Assembly: GCA_030704425.1 (NCBI GenBank)
Contig: JAPDHM010000002.1
Coordinates: 310,001 to 374,000 of the forward strand
From: Rhodobacteraceae bacterium IMCC1909
GTDB lineage: Bacteria > Pseudomonadota > Alphaproteobacteria > Rhodobacterales > Rhodobacteraceae
Reading direction: 5' to 3'
Length of the DNA: 64,000 nt
A program made the position numbers and the translations under genes. Below are positions 8,266 through 16,909 of this stretch, piece by piece; within the stretch, counting starts at the first letter, position 1, and every line of letters begins with the position of its first letter. A model generated the notes under the pieces. The model had not been told where the DNA came from. It saw only the letters and a program-made list of their open reading frames with translations, and did no database searches.

Positions 8266-9918
8266 TTACATATTGGGATAATTCGGCCCATCACCACCCT
8301 GCGGCGTCACCCATGTGATGTTTTGACTTGGGTCTTTGATGTCACAGGTTTTGCAATGCACGCAGTTTTGGAAGTTGACCACAAAGCGGACCTCTTTGCC
8401 CTCTTCCTGCACCACCTCATAGACTCCGGCCGGGCAATAGCGCTGCGCAGGCTCAGCATAGTCCGGCAGGTTCACCAAGATCGGCACATCAGGGTCAGTC
8501 AGTTGCAAATGTGGCGGCTGGCTTTCCTCGTGGTTTGTCATGGCAAAGCTGACATTGGTCAACCGGTCAAAGGACAGTTTTCCATCGGGCTTCGGATAGT
8601 CAATCGGCGCATAATCTGCGGCTTTTCCGGTGGATTGCGCATCGGTTTTGCCATGTTTGACTGTGCCAAACAGGCTAAATTTGAAGATGGATTGGAACCA
8701 CATATCAAAGCCGCCCAAGGCCAATCCGCCCAAAGGTCCAAAGCGCGCGGCGAGCGGGGCCACATTGCGCACAACCTTAAGATCTTTACCGACAGGACCC
8801 GAACGCAAAGCCGCGTCATAGCTCTCAAGCACATCGCCAGAACGCCCCGCGCTGATCGCAGCAAAAGCCGCCTCTGCCGCCGCCATGCCCGAATGCATCG
8901 CATTGTGATTGCCTTTAATACGCGGCAAGTTCACCAGCCCGACCGAACAGCCCAGCATCGCGCCCCCCGGGAAGGCCGCTTGCGGCATAGATTGAAATCC
9001 CCCTTTGGTGACCGCGCGCGCGCCATAGGCCACCCGCTTGCCGCCCTCTAAAACCTTCGCAATCCGCGGGTGATGCTTAAAGCGCTGGAATTCCATATAG
9101 GGGAAGAGATGCGGATTTTTGTAATTTAAATCAATAATGAAGCCGACATAGACTTGATTATTTTCTAAATGATACATGAAGGAGCCGCCAGATTGTTTGA
9201 AGCCCATCGGCCAGCCCATGGAATGGGTTACCTCGCCCTGGTTATGGTTTTCCGGCTTCACTTCCCAGATCTCTTTCATACCAAGGCCAAACTTTGGCAC
9301 ATTGCAGGCTGCATCCAAATTGTACTTGGCAATGACCTGCTTGGACAGCGAGCCTCGCACACCTTCGGAAAGGAATACATATTTGCCATTGAGCTCCATA
9401 CCAGGCTCATAAGCCTCCGATGGGCTGCCATCGGCATTCTTGCCAAATTCACCCGCAACCACACCTTTCACCGCGCCATCTTCATGAAACAACAGCTCAG
9501 AACAGGCCATACCGGGGAAAATCTCAACACCCAGCTCTTCGGCCTGTTCGGCGAGCCAACGGCACACATTGCCCATCGAAACGATGTAATTGCCGTGATT
9601 GTTCATCAAAGGTGGCATGATCGCATTGGGCAGACGTATTTGCCCCGCCTCGCCCAAGACATAGAAATTGTCTTCCTTCACTTCGGTGTTCAAGGGCGCG
9701 CCCTTGGCTTTCCAATCTGGGATCAATGCGTTGAGGGCCGAGGGATCCAGCACGGCGCCAGAGAGGATATGCGCACCCACTTCTGAGCCTTTCTCCAGCA
9801 CCACAACCTCAAGGTCGGCATTCAACTGTTTCAAGCGGATCGCAGCAGACAATCCCGAAGGGCCGGCACCCACAATCACCACGTCATAGTCCATGGTCTC
9901 ACGTTGAATATCTGACAT
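8266..9918 (-). CDS. etfD: Electron-transfer flavoprotein:ubiquinone oxidoreductase
   Basis: Membrane-associated flavo-iron-sulfur enzyme that takes electrons from ETF and reduces ubiquinone, linking acyl-CoA and other dehydrogenases to respiration. 550 residues, the full bacterial length. The FAD-binding GAGPSG is at 17-22. The C-terminal 4Fe-4S domain shows a first cysteine in RYCPAG and the cluster NCVHCKTCDIKDP, followed by the signature NITWVTPQGGDGPNYPNM. Its donor genes etfB and etfA are 51 kb away at 61-63 kb, and a client dehydrogenase of DmdC type lies at 17-18.6 kb. GGAAG precedes the ATG, and a promoter is visible upstream. Confidence 0.96.
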   Translation of the reverse strand: MSDIQRETMDYDVVIVGAGPSGLSAAIRLKQLNADLEVVVLEKGSEVGAHILSGAVLDPSALNALIPDWKAKGAPLNTEVKEDNFYVLGEAGQIRLPNAIMPPLMNNHGNYIVSMGNVCRWLAEQAEELGVEIFPGMACSELLFHEDGAVKGVVAGEFGKNADGSPSEAYEPGMELNGKYVFLSEGVRGSLSKQVIAKYNLDAACNVPKFGLGMKEIWEVKPENHNQGEVTHSMGWPMGFKQSGGSFMYHLENNQVYVGFIIDLNYKNPHLFPYMEFQRFKHHPRIAKVLEGGKRVAYGARAVTKGGFQSMPQAAFPGGAMLGCSVGLVNLPRIKGNHNAMHSGMAAAEAAFAAISAGRSGDVLESYDAALRSGPVGKDLKVVRNVAPLAARFGPLGGLALGGFDMWFQSIFKFSLFGTVKHGKTDAQSTGKAADYAPIDYPKPDGKLSFDRLTNVSFAMTNHEESQPPHLQLTDPDVPILVNLPDYAEPAQRYCPAGVYEVVQEEGKEVRFVVNFQNCVHCKTCDIKDPSQNITWVTPQGGDGPNYPNM

Positions 9919-10228
9919 ATTACTTCCCTTGCTTCCGGCCCATCTCGTGAAAAAATGGGCAAAGTTTTCAAACTCGCTGAAGGGTTTATGCCATGATTCA
10001 AACGCAGGTCAATCGTGACGCGGCTTTCCAAGGCCAAAGGCGACGTTATTTCGCATTTCTCACAGGCACCGGCCGAGCCAAAGGCCTCTATTTCTCATGG
10101 AACTGTTTAAAATAAGATCAATTGGTGCGCAGTCACAAAAAAAAACATGGCAATCGTAATCTAACCCCTTGCCAAACCGCGTCGCCTTCGGTCAGGTAGA
10201 TCAACCTTCAATCATGAGTGTTGTTTCA
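9919..10228. other. 310-base divergent intergenic region between etfD and greA
   Basis: It holds the etfD promoter candidate (9984-10012) and the greA 5' leader. An A9 run lies at 10137-10145. I see no RNA gene, repeat or credible small reading frame. An in-frame upstream extension of greA to 10169 exists but is not conserved-looking. Confidence 0.5.
9984..10012 (-). promoter_or_regulatory. Candidate sigma-70 promoter for etfD
   Basis: On the minus strand TTGACC (10012-10007), a 17-base spacer, and ATAAAC (9989-9984), about 65 bases before the etfD start. Confidence 0.45.
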
Positions 10229-10699
10229 ATGGAAAAAATCCCGTTAACCAGATCAGGTGCCGTTCAGCTGGAGGCTGAAATGAAGACCTTGAAATCTGTA
10301 GAACGCCCAACCATCATCAAGGCGATTGCGGAAGCGCGGGAATTGGGCGATTTGAAAGAGAACGCCGAATATCACTCGGCGCGCGAAAAGCAGGGATTCA
10401 TTGAAGGACGAATCAAAGAGCTGGAAGCCATCTTGGGCCGAGCCGATATCATTGATCCGGCCAAATTGTCCGGGTCGGTGAAATTCGGTGCGACGGTGAC
10501 TTTGGTCGATGAGGACACCGATGAAGAAAAAATTTATCAAGTCGTGGGAGAGCCAGAGGCGGATATCGAGAGTGGCAAGCTCAACATGCGCTCGCCATTG
10601 GCCCGGGCTTTGATTGGCAAGGACGAAGGCGACAGCATTGAAGTGCGCACGCCTGGCGGTGCGCGCTCCTATGAAATCTTAAAAGTCGAATTCATCTGA
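10229..10699 (+). CDS. greA: Transcription elongation factor GreA
   Basis: Enters the RNA polymerase secondary channel and triggers transcript cleavage to rescue stalled complexes. With the ATG at 10229 the protein is 156 residues and starts [17 protein letters not shown], the family N-terminus. The coiled-coil tip carries the two acidic residues in [17 protein letters not shown], and the C-terminal FKBP-like domain ends in [13 protein letters not shown] codons at 10214 and further upstream are in frame, but would add non-homologous residues. It is monocistronic and converges with moeA. The Shine-Dalgarno sequence is weak at either start. Confidence 0.93.
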   Translation: MEKIPLTRSGAVQLEAEMKTLKSVERPTIIKAIAEARELGDLKENAEYHSAREKQGFIEGRIKELEAILGRADIIDPAKLSGSVKFGATVTLVDEDTDEEKIYQVVGEPEADIESGKLNMRSPLARALIGKDEGDSIEVRTPGGARSYEILKVEFI

Positions 10700-10705
10700 C
10701 ACGGC

Positions 10706-10737
10706 AAGCCTGGCGCCCCGGCTCCTGAGGCTTTTAC
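10706..10737 (+). terminator. Possible weak terminator after greA
   Basis: AAGCCT (10706-10711) pairs with AGGCTT (10728-10733), with GC-rich pairing possible in the loop, and is followed by TTA. It overlaps the end of moeA on the other strand. The short T run makes it uncertain. Confidence 0.3.
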
Positions 10738-11990
10738 GGTAGGCCAAAACTGGCGTAGGGCAAAAAACATACCGTTTGGCCGGGTTTAATCTCGGCCGCC
10801 GCCTCTGGTAATTCGACAAGGCCTTCTGCCCAAGACAGGCCTGAGACCCGGCCCGATCCTTCAGACGCGAAGACGTGGGCCGCGCCATCACTCAAGCGTG
10901 CCCGCAGATATTCGCGACGCCCAGCTTTTTTCGTTTTTGAAAATGCAGCTGGCATATGCAGCGCTTGCGGCTCTTGGAATCCGGCCCCCGCCAGTTGCAA
11001 CAACGCGGGACGGGCGAAAATCAACGTGCACACAAAGGCTGCCACCGGATTGCCTGGCAGGCCAAAAACCGGCACCCCGCCCCAAACGCCCAAAGCCAAA
11101 GGCCGTCCCGGCTTCACCGCAATCCGCCAAAGCGCCATACCGCCGCTCGCGCGCAACACCGCGGACATGTGATCCTCATCCCCAGCGCTCGCCCCCCCCG
11201 AGGTCATGATGACATCCGCGCAGTCTTTGGCCCGGTCAAGCGCCGCGCGCACAGCGGCGGCCTCATCGGGCACAATGCCAAGATCTACCACCTCCATACC
11301 CCAGCGTCGCAGCACCGCACAGAGCATCGGTCGGTTGGCATCAAAAAATTGGTCGACACGCGCCGCCTGCCCTGGCGCGCGCAGTTCCGCGCCTGTGGAG
11401 ATCACTGCGACCTTTAGGGGCTTGAATACAGAAACCTCGCCCAGACCCGCCGCGGCGATCACCCCAAGATCTTCCGGTCTGAGTTGATGGCCTGCCGGAA
11501 AAATCTGGGCGCCTTGTTGCATATCTTCGCCAGCCGCGCGGGCATTGGCCCCTGCTTTGAGCGGACCTGTAACCTGAAGCCGGCCGTCGTCTATCCGAAC
11601 ATCTTCTTGCAACACCACCGTATCGGCACCACCCGGCAAAGCCGCGCCTGTGAGTATGCGCAGGGCTTGGCCGGGCAAGAGCCGCCCTTTAAAGGCCTCT
11701 CCAGCCGCAGAGCGCCCGTCCCGCAATTGCAAACTCTGCGCACCCGCCTGCAGACCGCCAGCGAAGGCATAGCCATCCACCGCTGAGTTGGCACAGGGCG
11801 GATGCGATCTTGCGGCAATGACCGCATGTGCCAAAATCCGCCCGTCGCTCTGCTCAACGGCAGATTGCTCTACCGGAACACAGCACGGCAAGCGCTGTTC
11901 CAGAAGGCGGAGCGCCTCGCTCACCGGTGTCCAATGCACCCCGGCAGGCAGTGCAAAGCAATCATTGCTCAGTTTGCTTGGCCCGCTCAC
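10734..11990 (-). CDS. moeA: Molybdopterin molybdotransferase MoeA
   Basis: Inserts molybdate into adenylated molybdopterin, the last common step of molybdenum-cofactor synthesis. 418 residues with the MoeA domains in order: N-terminal domain with the S-A-V-D-G-Y-A motif near 68-74, domain III containing VISTGAELRAPGQ and the TSGGASAGDEDH motif, and GNPVAAFV followed by the C-terminal beta domain. Last gene of fdhD-mobA-mobB-moeA; its start overlaps the mobB stop by four bases. The window encodes no molybdoenzyme itself, though fdhD at the head of the operon points to formate dehydrogenase as a client. Confidence 0.94.
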   Translation of the reverse strand: MSGPSKLSNDCFALPAGVHWTPVSEALRLLEQRLPCCVPVEQSAVEQSDGRILAHAVIAARSHPPCANSAVDGYAFAGGLQAGAQSLQLRDGRSAAGEAFKGRLLPGQALRILTGAALPGGADTVVLQEDVRIDDGRLQVTGPLKAGANARAAGEDMQQGAQIFPAGHQLRPEDLGVIAAAGLGEVSVFKPLKVAVISTGAELRAPGQAARVDQFFDANRPMLCAVLRRWGMEVVDLGIVPDEAAAVRAALDRAKDCADVIMTSGGASAGDEDHMSAVLRASGGMALWRIAVKPGRPLALGVWGGVPVFGLPGNPVAAFVCTLIFARPALLQLAGAGFQEPQALHMPAAFSKTKKAGRREYLRARLSDGAAHVFASEGSGRVSGLSWAEGLVELPEAAAEIKPGQTVCFLPYASFGLP

Positions 11991-12484
11991 CTGGCCATCT
12001 CCAAATGCGCTAGAATGAAATCGGCCACTGCCGCCGTGTCATCCAGATCAAATACCGGGCGATCAAGCTCTAGGGCGGTGTCACTGGCGACGGCTAAAAT
12101 CGTTGGATCATTCGGCGCAATCAGCGGGTTGCCGGTTTCCGCCCGCCATGCCTCAACTTTTGGATGTTTATCGCGCTTCCAACCCTCGATCAGCACCAGA
12201 TCTACCGGATCCAATTTGGCCAAAAGCGCGGCCAAGCTCGGCTCCGGCGCACCGCGATGCTCGTTCATTAAAGCCCAGCGCTCCGTTGAAGCCAGCAAAA
12301 CCTGTGACGCACCCGCCATACGATGCCGGTGGCTGTCCTTTCCGGGGTGATCCACGTCAAAGCTGTGATGGGCATGTTTGAGGGTTGAGACCCGCAAACC
12401 CCGGCCACAAAACTCTGCCACCAATCGTTCCATCAAGCCGGTTTTACCAGCATTTTTCCAGCCAGTTACGCCAAATACATTCAT
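11987..12484 (-). CDS. mobB: Molybdopterin-guanine dinucleotide biosynthesis adaptor protein MobB
   Basis: GTP-binding P-loop protein that assists MobA in attaching GMP to the molybdenum cofactor. 165 residues; the P-loop is GWKNAGKTGLMERL at 7-20, followed by the conserved STLKHAHHSFDVDHPGKDS block and LVLIEGWKRDKHPKVE. It overlaps mobA and moeA by four bases each (ATGA), so the four genes are translationally coupled. Confidence 0.94.
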   Translation of the reverse strand: MNVFGVTGWKNAGKTGLMERLVAEFCGRGLRVSTLKHAHHSFDVDHPGKDSHRHRMAGASQVLLASTERWALMNEHRGAPEPSLAALLAKLDPVDLVLIEGWKRDKHPKVEAWRAETGNPLIAPNDPTILAVASDTALELDRPVFDLDDTAAVADFILAHLEMAR

Positions 12485-13086
12485 GCCATCGCCTCAGCCT
12501 GCGCCAGGTCTTCTGGCCGATTGATATTGAAGAAGGGATCATGGGGAACCACCGAGAACAGCGCCTCGGCGCAGCCGTGTTGATCGGTCCAAAGAACCAC
12601 TTTGCGCAGACCGCCCTTCAAAGCCCGCCGCAAATCCTCACGCAGCGCCACGGGCCAAAGTCCGAAGGTGGGGTGACGGTATATCCTATCCGGCCCGGGC
12701 GTTGCCGCCAAAGCAATCGGAACCCCCGCCGCCTCCCGAGCATCCGCCAAACGTGCCTGAAGATCCGCAGGGAAAAACGGCGTGTCTGCCGCCACGGTCA
12801 GGATATGCTCTGCGCCCTGTGCAGCCGCCCAATCCAAACCGGCCAATACCCCCGCCAAAGGCCCTGGAAATTCCGCCATAGAATCGGCAATCACAGGCAG
12901 ATTAAAAGCTTCAAAACGTGCCGGATCGCCATTGGCGCTCAGCGCCATGTGAGCCACCTGCGGGCGCAATCGCTCCAGAACATGATCAATCACCCGTCGT
13001 CCGGCCAGAGGGCGTAGAGATTTATCCCCCCCGCCCATGCGGCTGGCCCGCCCGCCGGCGAGAATTACCCCAAGAGGCACAGTCAT
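12481..13086 (-). CDS. mobA: Molybdenum cofactor guanylyltransferase MobA
   Basis: Transfers GMP from GTP to Mo-molybdopterin to give the MGD form used by DMSO-reductase-family enzymes such as formate dehydrogenase. 201 residues; the nucleotide-binding signature LAGGRASRMGGGDKSLRPL is at 10-28, with the metal-binding VAADTPFFP near 100. It sits between fdhD and mobB with four-base overlaps on both sides. The presence of mobA indicates bis-MGD rather than plain molybdopterin clients. Confidence 0.94.
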   Translation of the reverse strand: MTVPLGVILAGGRASRMGGGDKSLRPLAGRRVIDHVLERLRPQVAHMALSANGDPARFEAFNLPVIADSMAEFPGPLAGVLAGLDWAAAQGAEHILTVAADTPFFPADLQARLADAREAAGVPIALAATPGPDRIYRHPTFGLWPVALREDLRRALKGGLRKVVLWTDQHGCAEALFSVVPHDPFFNINRPEDLAQAEAMA

Positions 13087-13952
13087 TGCGCGGATTTCCG
13101 GCGGTGCTTGCGGTCCTCTTCTTCCGTGGAGGGATCCGCATCAAAAACAAGCCGCTCCTGGCCCGATAAGCATTGAAACCTTTGACCGCGCATCCGCCCG
13201 ATTAATGTCAAACCGACCTGCCGCGCCAATTCGACGCCCCAGGCGGTAAACCCCGATCGGCTCGCCAATACCGGAATGCCCATCAAAGCGCATTTGATCA
13301 CCATCTCTGAGGTCAAGCGCCCGGTGGTATAGAGAATCTTATCGGCGCCTGAGGTTTGTGTCGCCCGCATCCATCCTGCCACCTTATCCACCGCATTGTG
13401 TCGCCCCACGTCTTCCATATAGACCAAGGGCGCGTCGCGGAGGCAAAGCACCGTGCCATGGATCGCGCCCGCGCTGAGATAGAGGCTCGGCATTTGGTTG
13501 ATCTGGTGCGAAAGGCTATAGAGCCAAGAGGTCCGCAGCAGCGCCGGCGGCAAACATAGCCCCTCGATCCCCTCCATGATGTCGCCAAAAACAGTGCCCA
13601 CCGCACAGCCAGACGTGCGGGTCTTTTTCTTGAGTTTGGCCTCATAATTGGTTGGCCTATTGGTGCGGACCACCACGGTTTCCAACTCCGCGTCAAAATC
13701 AACCGCCTCAACGATCTCTTCTTTGGTCAACATGCCTTGATTGCTTAAAAAACCCTGCGCCAGATATTCGGGATAATCGCCAATCGTCATGGCGGTCACG
13801 ATCTCTTGACCATTGAGCCAGATGGTAAGCGGCCGCTCCTCCACCACATTCAACGAAATTTCCGCGCCCAGATGGTCCAGACCTGCGACCTGCCGCGTCA
13901 ACCCTTTTGCCTGAGGGTTCGGGGCAATCAAACAAGGCTTGGCTTGGATCAT
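13083..13952 (-). CDS. fdhD: Formate dehydrogenase accessory sulfurtransferase FdhD
   Basis: Carries sulfur from a cysteine desulfurase to the molybdenum cofactor of formate dehydrogenase. 289 residues; conserved blocks include IVTAMTIGDYPEYLAQGFLSNQG split around residues 45-70, the mobile loop with SGCAVG near 115-120, MEDVGRHNAVDKV and SEMVIKCALMGIPVLASRSG. The loop here has a single cysteine, where E. coli FdhD has a CxxC pair. First gene of the cofactor operon, and divergent from azlC with 54 bases between them. No formate dehydrogenase subunit gene is in the window. Confidence 0.93.
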   Translation of the reverse strand: MIQAKPCLIAPNPQAKGLTRQVAGLDHLGAEISLNVVEERPLTIWLNGQEIVTAMTIGDYPEYLAQGFLSNQGMLTKEEIVEAVDFDAELETVVVRTNRPTNYEAKLKKKTRTSGCAVGTVFGDIMEGIEGLCLPPALLRTSWLYSLSHQINQMPSLYLSAGAIHGTVLCLRDAPLVYMEDVGRHNAVDKVAGWMRATQTSGADKILYTTGRLTSEMVIKCALMGIPVLASRSGFTAWGVELARQVGLTLIGRMRGQRFQCLSGQERLVFDADPSTEEEDRKHRRKSAQ

Positions 13953-14006
13953 GGAAATCTCCTATACAGCGCACACAATGACACTCCGGACAGATAGGTC
14001 AAGCGT

Positions 14007-14708
14007 ATGCAATCCTCCAGACATGACTTTTGGGCTGGGCTCTGGGGGGCTTTGCCATTTTGCATCGTTGTCGCCCCCTATGGGATGGTTTTCGGTGTCC
14101 TAGCCGCCGAATCTGGCCTGGATATTTTCACCGCAGTGGCCTTTTCCATGGCTGTGATCGCCGGTGCCGCGCAATTCACCGCCCTATCGCTCATGCAAGA
14201 TCAAGCACCGGTTTTCATTGTGATTATTGTCGGCCTGGCCGTCAATCTGCGCATGGCGCTCTATTCGGCCACGCTGGCCACCCATTTGGGCGCCGCCCCA
14301 TTTTGGACCCGCGCCTTCGTCGCCTATGCAATTTTAGATCACAGTTTCGCCCTCGCCGATCAGAAGTTCCAAAATGAACCTGACATGAGCCTGCCCCGCA
14401 AATTGGCCTTTTATTTCGGCGCCACAAGTTTGGTGGCGGTGATCTGGGTTGTGGGTACAGGTTTTGGCGCCTGGCTGGGCACGCGCATTCCCGATTGGCT
14501 GGCCTTGGATTTCGCCATGCCCATCGCCTTCATAGCCTTAGTGGCCCCAGCGCTGCGCAGCTTACCGCATGTGATTGCCGCTTTCACCGCAGCGACACTG
14601 TCACTCCTCCTTGCGCCCGCACCCTATGGGCTTGGCTTGATCATTGCAGCATTGATCGCCCTCGTTTTGGGCGCTGAGGTGGAGCGACGCATGGGGGCGA
14701 GATCATGA
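14007..14708 (+). CDS. azlC: AzlC family branched-chain amino acid exporter subunit
   Basis: Large integral-membrane subunit of a two-component AzlCD-type exporter for branched-chain amino acids. 233 residues of largely hydrophobic sequence. It opens with FWAGLWGALPFCIVVAPYGM and AGAAQFTALSLM, the family's N-terminal signature, followed by further hydrophobic segments (e.g. ALDFAMPIAFIALVAPALR). The partner azlD follows with a four-base overlap. Substrate is inferred from characterised AzlCD/YgaZH systems. The gene diverges from fdhD. Confidence 0.9.
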   Translation: MQSSRHDFWAGLWGALPFCIVVAPYGMVFGVLAAESGLDIFTAVAFSMAVIAGAAQFTALSLMQDQAPVFIVIIVGLAVNLRMALYSATLATHLGAAPFWTRAFVAYAILDHSFALADQKFQNEPDMSLPRKLAFYFGATSLVAVIWVVGTGFGAWLGTRIPDWLALDFAMPIAFIALVAPALRSLPHVIAAFTAATLSLLLAPAPYGLGLIIAALIALVLGAEVERRMGARS

Positions 14709-15034
14709 GCATTTCGACCGCAACACTTTGGCTTGTGATTGCAGGGCTGGCCTTTGGCTCTTGGCTCCTGCGCTTTTCGTTTTTGGGTATCATCGGCAAC
14801 AAGGAGCTGCCCGAATGGGTCAAACGCCATCTTCGCTATACGCTTGTGGCTGTCATGCCGGGCATTATCGCACCCCTGGTTTTCATGCCGCGCGCGACAG
14901 ATGGGGCTTTTGATCTGCCGCGATTTCTAGCTGCGGCGGTGACGCTTTTGGTGGGCGTTTGGAAAGGTAATCTCTTGATGGCGATCGCAGCCGGCGGCGT
15001 TACGCTTTATTCAATGTTAAACTCCGGCTTTTGA
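14705..15034 (+). CDS. azlD: AzlD family transporter small subunit
   Basis: Small partner of AzlC; 109 residues with roughly four hydrophobic segments, beginning with LWLVIAGLAFGSWLLRFSFL and containing VMPGIIAPLVFMPRA, typical for AzlD. Coupled to azlC by an ATGA overlap. Its last 28 bases overlap the end of the disrupted lipoprotein gene on the other strand. Confidence 0.9.
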   Translation: MSISTATLWLVIAGLAFGSWLLRFSFLGIIGNKELPEWVKRHLRYTLVAVMPGIIAPLVFMPRATDGAFDLPRFLAAAVTLLVGVWKGNLLMAIAAGGVTLYSMLNSGF

Positions 15035-15624
15035 CCGATCCAGCCGTAAAAATCCGTGCGTTTATCCCTGTCCTCTGATTGCGAAAATCGCACCGTTCTC
15101 ACACCGGGTAACGCCGCAAAACGCTCCATAAGCGTCTTGGGAAAAAACGTCGGACCTATGGCCTCAAAGCCTGGAGTGGCCCGCAAGAGCGCGCTCACAT
15201 TCTACGCACAGAAGAATTGCATCACAGGCCCATGAACCATCACGCGAGCAAGAAGATCGCCGGCCACCGCATCGGTGGCATCTCGGGTTTGCGCCACTGT
15301 GTCATGGGTGTTGCGGGTGTGGTAATCGATATAACTGTCCACAACCGCCGGGTTGGCACCGTAGATCACATCGCCGCACTCTGCCAAACTCGCATGTGAC
15401 AGACTCCCAGCCGGATCAAAAATGACCCTCTGCGCGCCATTCACGATCAAAGCAGAATGTGCGCCGCTGCCGTCTTGCGTGCTCAACACAGTGATCAAAG
15501 TCACTTTTGCGCCGCCAGGATGCCGATAACGCGGCAGGTCAGCCTCGCGCATGGCATCGCCCCTAAAGGCCGCGCTGCATCCGACAAGGCACAAAAGCGC
15601 CAAGGTCAATGCAGCATATCTCAT
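15007..15624 (-). pseudogene. Lipoprotein gene interrupted by an in-frame TAG
   Basis: The reading frame starts at 15624 with a lipoprotein signal (LALLCLVGC, cysteine at 16) and runs 140 codons to ...MQFFCA, where TAG occurs at 15202-15204. The same frame then stays open for 64 more codons (NVSALLRATPGFEAIGP... to a stop at 15007). The coding character is continuous across the stop, so this looks like a recent nonsense mutation in a protein of about 205 residues. A conserved-looking His (GAHSALIV) and Cys (FFCA) suggest a papain-like or NlpC-like thiol hydrolase fold, but this is only inference. It lies four bases after coxIV and probably shares its transcript. Read-through or a shorter functional product cannot be excluded. 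Confidence 0.72.
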
Positions 15625-15628
15625 CGAA

Positions 15629-15769
15629 TTAACCGTTTATGAGATACAAAAGCACCAGGGCCACGAGAATAACAACTGTGCTTTTCGACACGAGGCCCAT
15701 AAAACCTGCAAAAGTCTTTTCTTGCACGTCTGTATTCATTGTGCCGTGTTCGTGTTTTTGGTCAGCCAT
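15629..15769 (-). CDS. aa3-type cytochrome c oxidase subunit IV (46 residues)
   Basis: A peptide of 46 residues starting MADQKHEHGTMNTDVQEKTF, followed by GFMGLVSKSTVVILVALVLL as a single membrane helix, and ending YLING. The polar, His-rich N-terminus leading into one helix matches the bacterial aa3-type oxidase subunit IV family, which packs against the core subunits of the oxidase. GGAG precedes the ATG by eight bases. It is followed four bases later by the disrupted lipoprotein gene; core oxidase genes are not in the window. Confidence 0.85.
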   Translation of the reverse strand: MADQKHEHGTMNTDVQEKTFAGFMGLVSKSTVVILVALVLLYLING

Positions 15770-15871
15770 AGCGACAACTCCGTTTTATGTTTCGCACTCC
15801 CTAGCCTCCAACGCGGCATTTGTCACGCGCGCAGACCCGCCCAGCGGCAAAAAAGCGCGCGTCAGCCTGCG

Positions 15872-16900
15872 CTAATTCATCACCCAGCGATAGGCGCCGT
15901 CTTGGTGCAAACTGCGGGTCACCTCACCGGCATGCCACAAATAGTTGCAATGGGCCAAAGCCTCGACCAGACCAAGCCCATATTCTCCATCCCCGATTTG
16001 GCGCTTGAAGACGGCCATCATGACCTCTCCGGCGGTTTTTGGAGTTTTCAAATCGGCCCGCAGCCGCATCAAAGCGCCGTGGTGGTTTTCCTCCAATTGC
16101 CGCAGCCGCAGGGGCATGCCGACAAAGGGCAATTTATGACCGGGCAATGCCAAATGATCGGCGCGTGCAAAGTTTTGCAATCGCGCACAGCTGTCAAGCC
16201 AGTCCGCCAAAGGATTCGCATCCGGCTCAGTGGGGTAGACCCCGATATTTGAGCTAATGGACGCAATGACCTGATCGCCGCAAAGCACCAAATTATCATC
16301 CCGGCTCCAGAACGTCGCATGATCGGGCGCATGCCCATGATCGACGCGAATATCCCACCTGCGCCCGCCCATTTCAATCACGTCACCCTCTTCAATGCGG
16401 GTAAACCCAATGGGAATGGGATGCACGATGTCAGAAAAATTGAAGGGACGTTCATCCTGCCGGGCCGCGAGTAAATCAGCCCGCATCCCAGCGCGGCGGT
16501 AAAACTCAATCTGACCCTCGGTATAGCGCTCCTGAATATCCATTGTAAGCATACGTCCCATCAGATAGGCCACCTGCGTTGAGACATATTCCGCGCCAAA
16601 TTCTTCAACAAACCAGCCGTGAAACCCAATATGATCAGGGTGGTGATGGGTTGCCACGACCCGCTTAACCGGCTTGCCGCGCAAAGGCCCCTCAAGCACG
16701 GCTTGCCACATCGCCTGCACCCTGCGCGATTTCATCCCCGTATCGATCAGCGTCCAACCGTCACCGTCATCCAGCACATAGATGTTCACATGATCCAATT
16801 TCATCGGCAAAGGCAGCCGCAGCCAATGCACCCCCTCGGCAATTTCGATCATCTCGCCATTTTCAGGGGGCGTTTCCCAAGGGTATCTTATCGTTGTCAT
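15872..16900 (-). CDS. MBL-fold metallo-hydrolase
   Basis: Metallo-beta-lactamase-fold hydrolase of 342 residues. The metal motif is THHHPDHIG, near residue 86, with further ligands in VDHGHAPDHATFW and the LCGDQVIASIS strand; the C-terminal 90 residues form a probable winged-helix cap of the LACTB2 type. Substrate unknown; glyoxalase-II-like thioester hydrolysis is possible. It begins nine bases after the stop of the DmdC-like dehydrogenase gene, so both are one transcript, and a role in acyl-thioester metabolism is a reasonable inference. The conserved opening is MTTIRYPWETPPENGEM. Confidence 0.85.
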   Translation of the reverse strand: MTTIRYPWETPPENGEMIEIAEGVHWLRLPLPMKLDHVNIYVLDDGDGWTLIDTGMKSRRVQAMWQAVLEGPLRGKPVKRVVATHHHPDHIGFHGWFVEEFGAEYVSTQVAYLMGRMLTMDIQERYTEGQIEFYRRAGMRADLLAARQDERPFNFSDIVHPIPIGFTRIEEGDVIEMGGRRWDIRVDHGHAPDHATFWSRDDNLVLCGDQVIASISSNIGVYPTEPDANPLADWLDSCARLQNFARADHLALPGHKLPFVGMPLRLRQLEENHHGALMRLRADLKTPKTAGEVMMAVFKRQIGDGEYGLGLVEALAHCNYLWHAGEVTRSLHQDGAYRWVMN

Positions 16901-16909
16901 AGGCTGGGG

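Noticed and set aside
9169-9786. A 205-codon plus-strand open frame opposite etfD
   Set aside because: It lies wholly inside etfD on the opposite strand; its composition is that of an antisense shadow.
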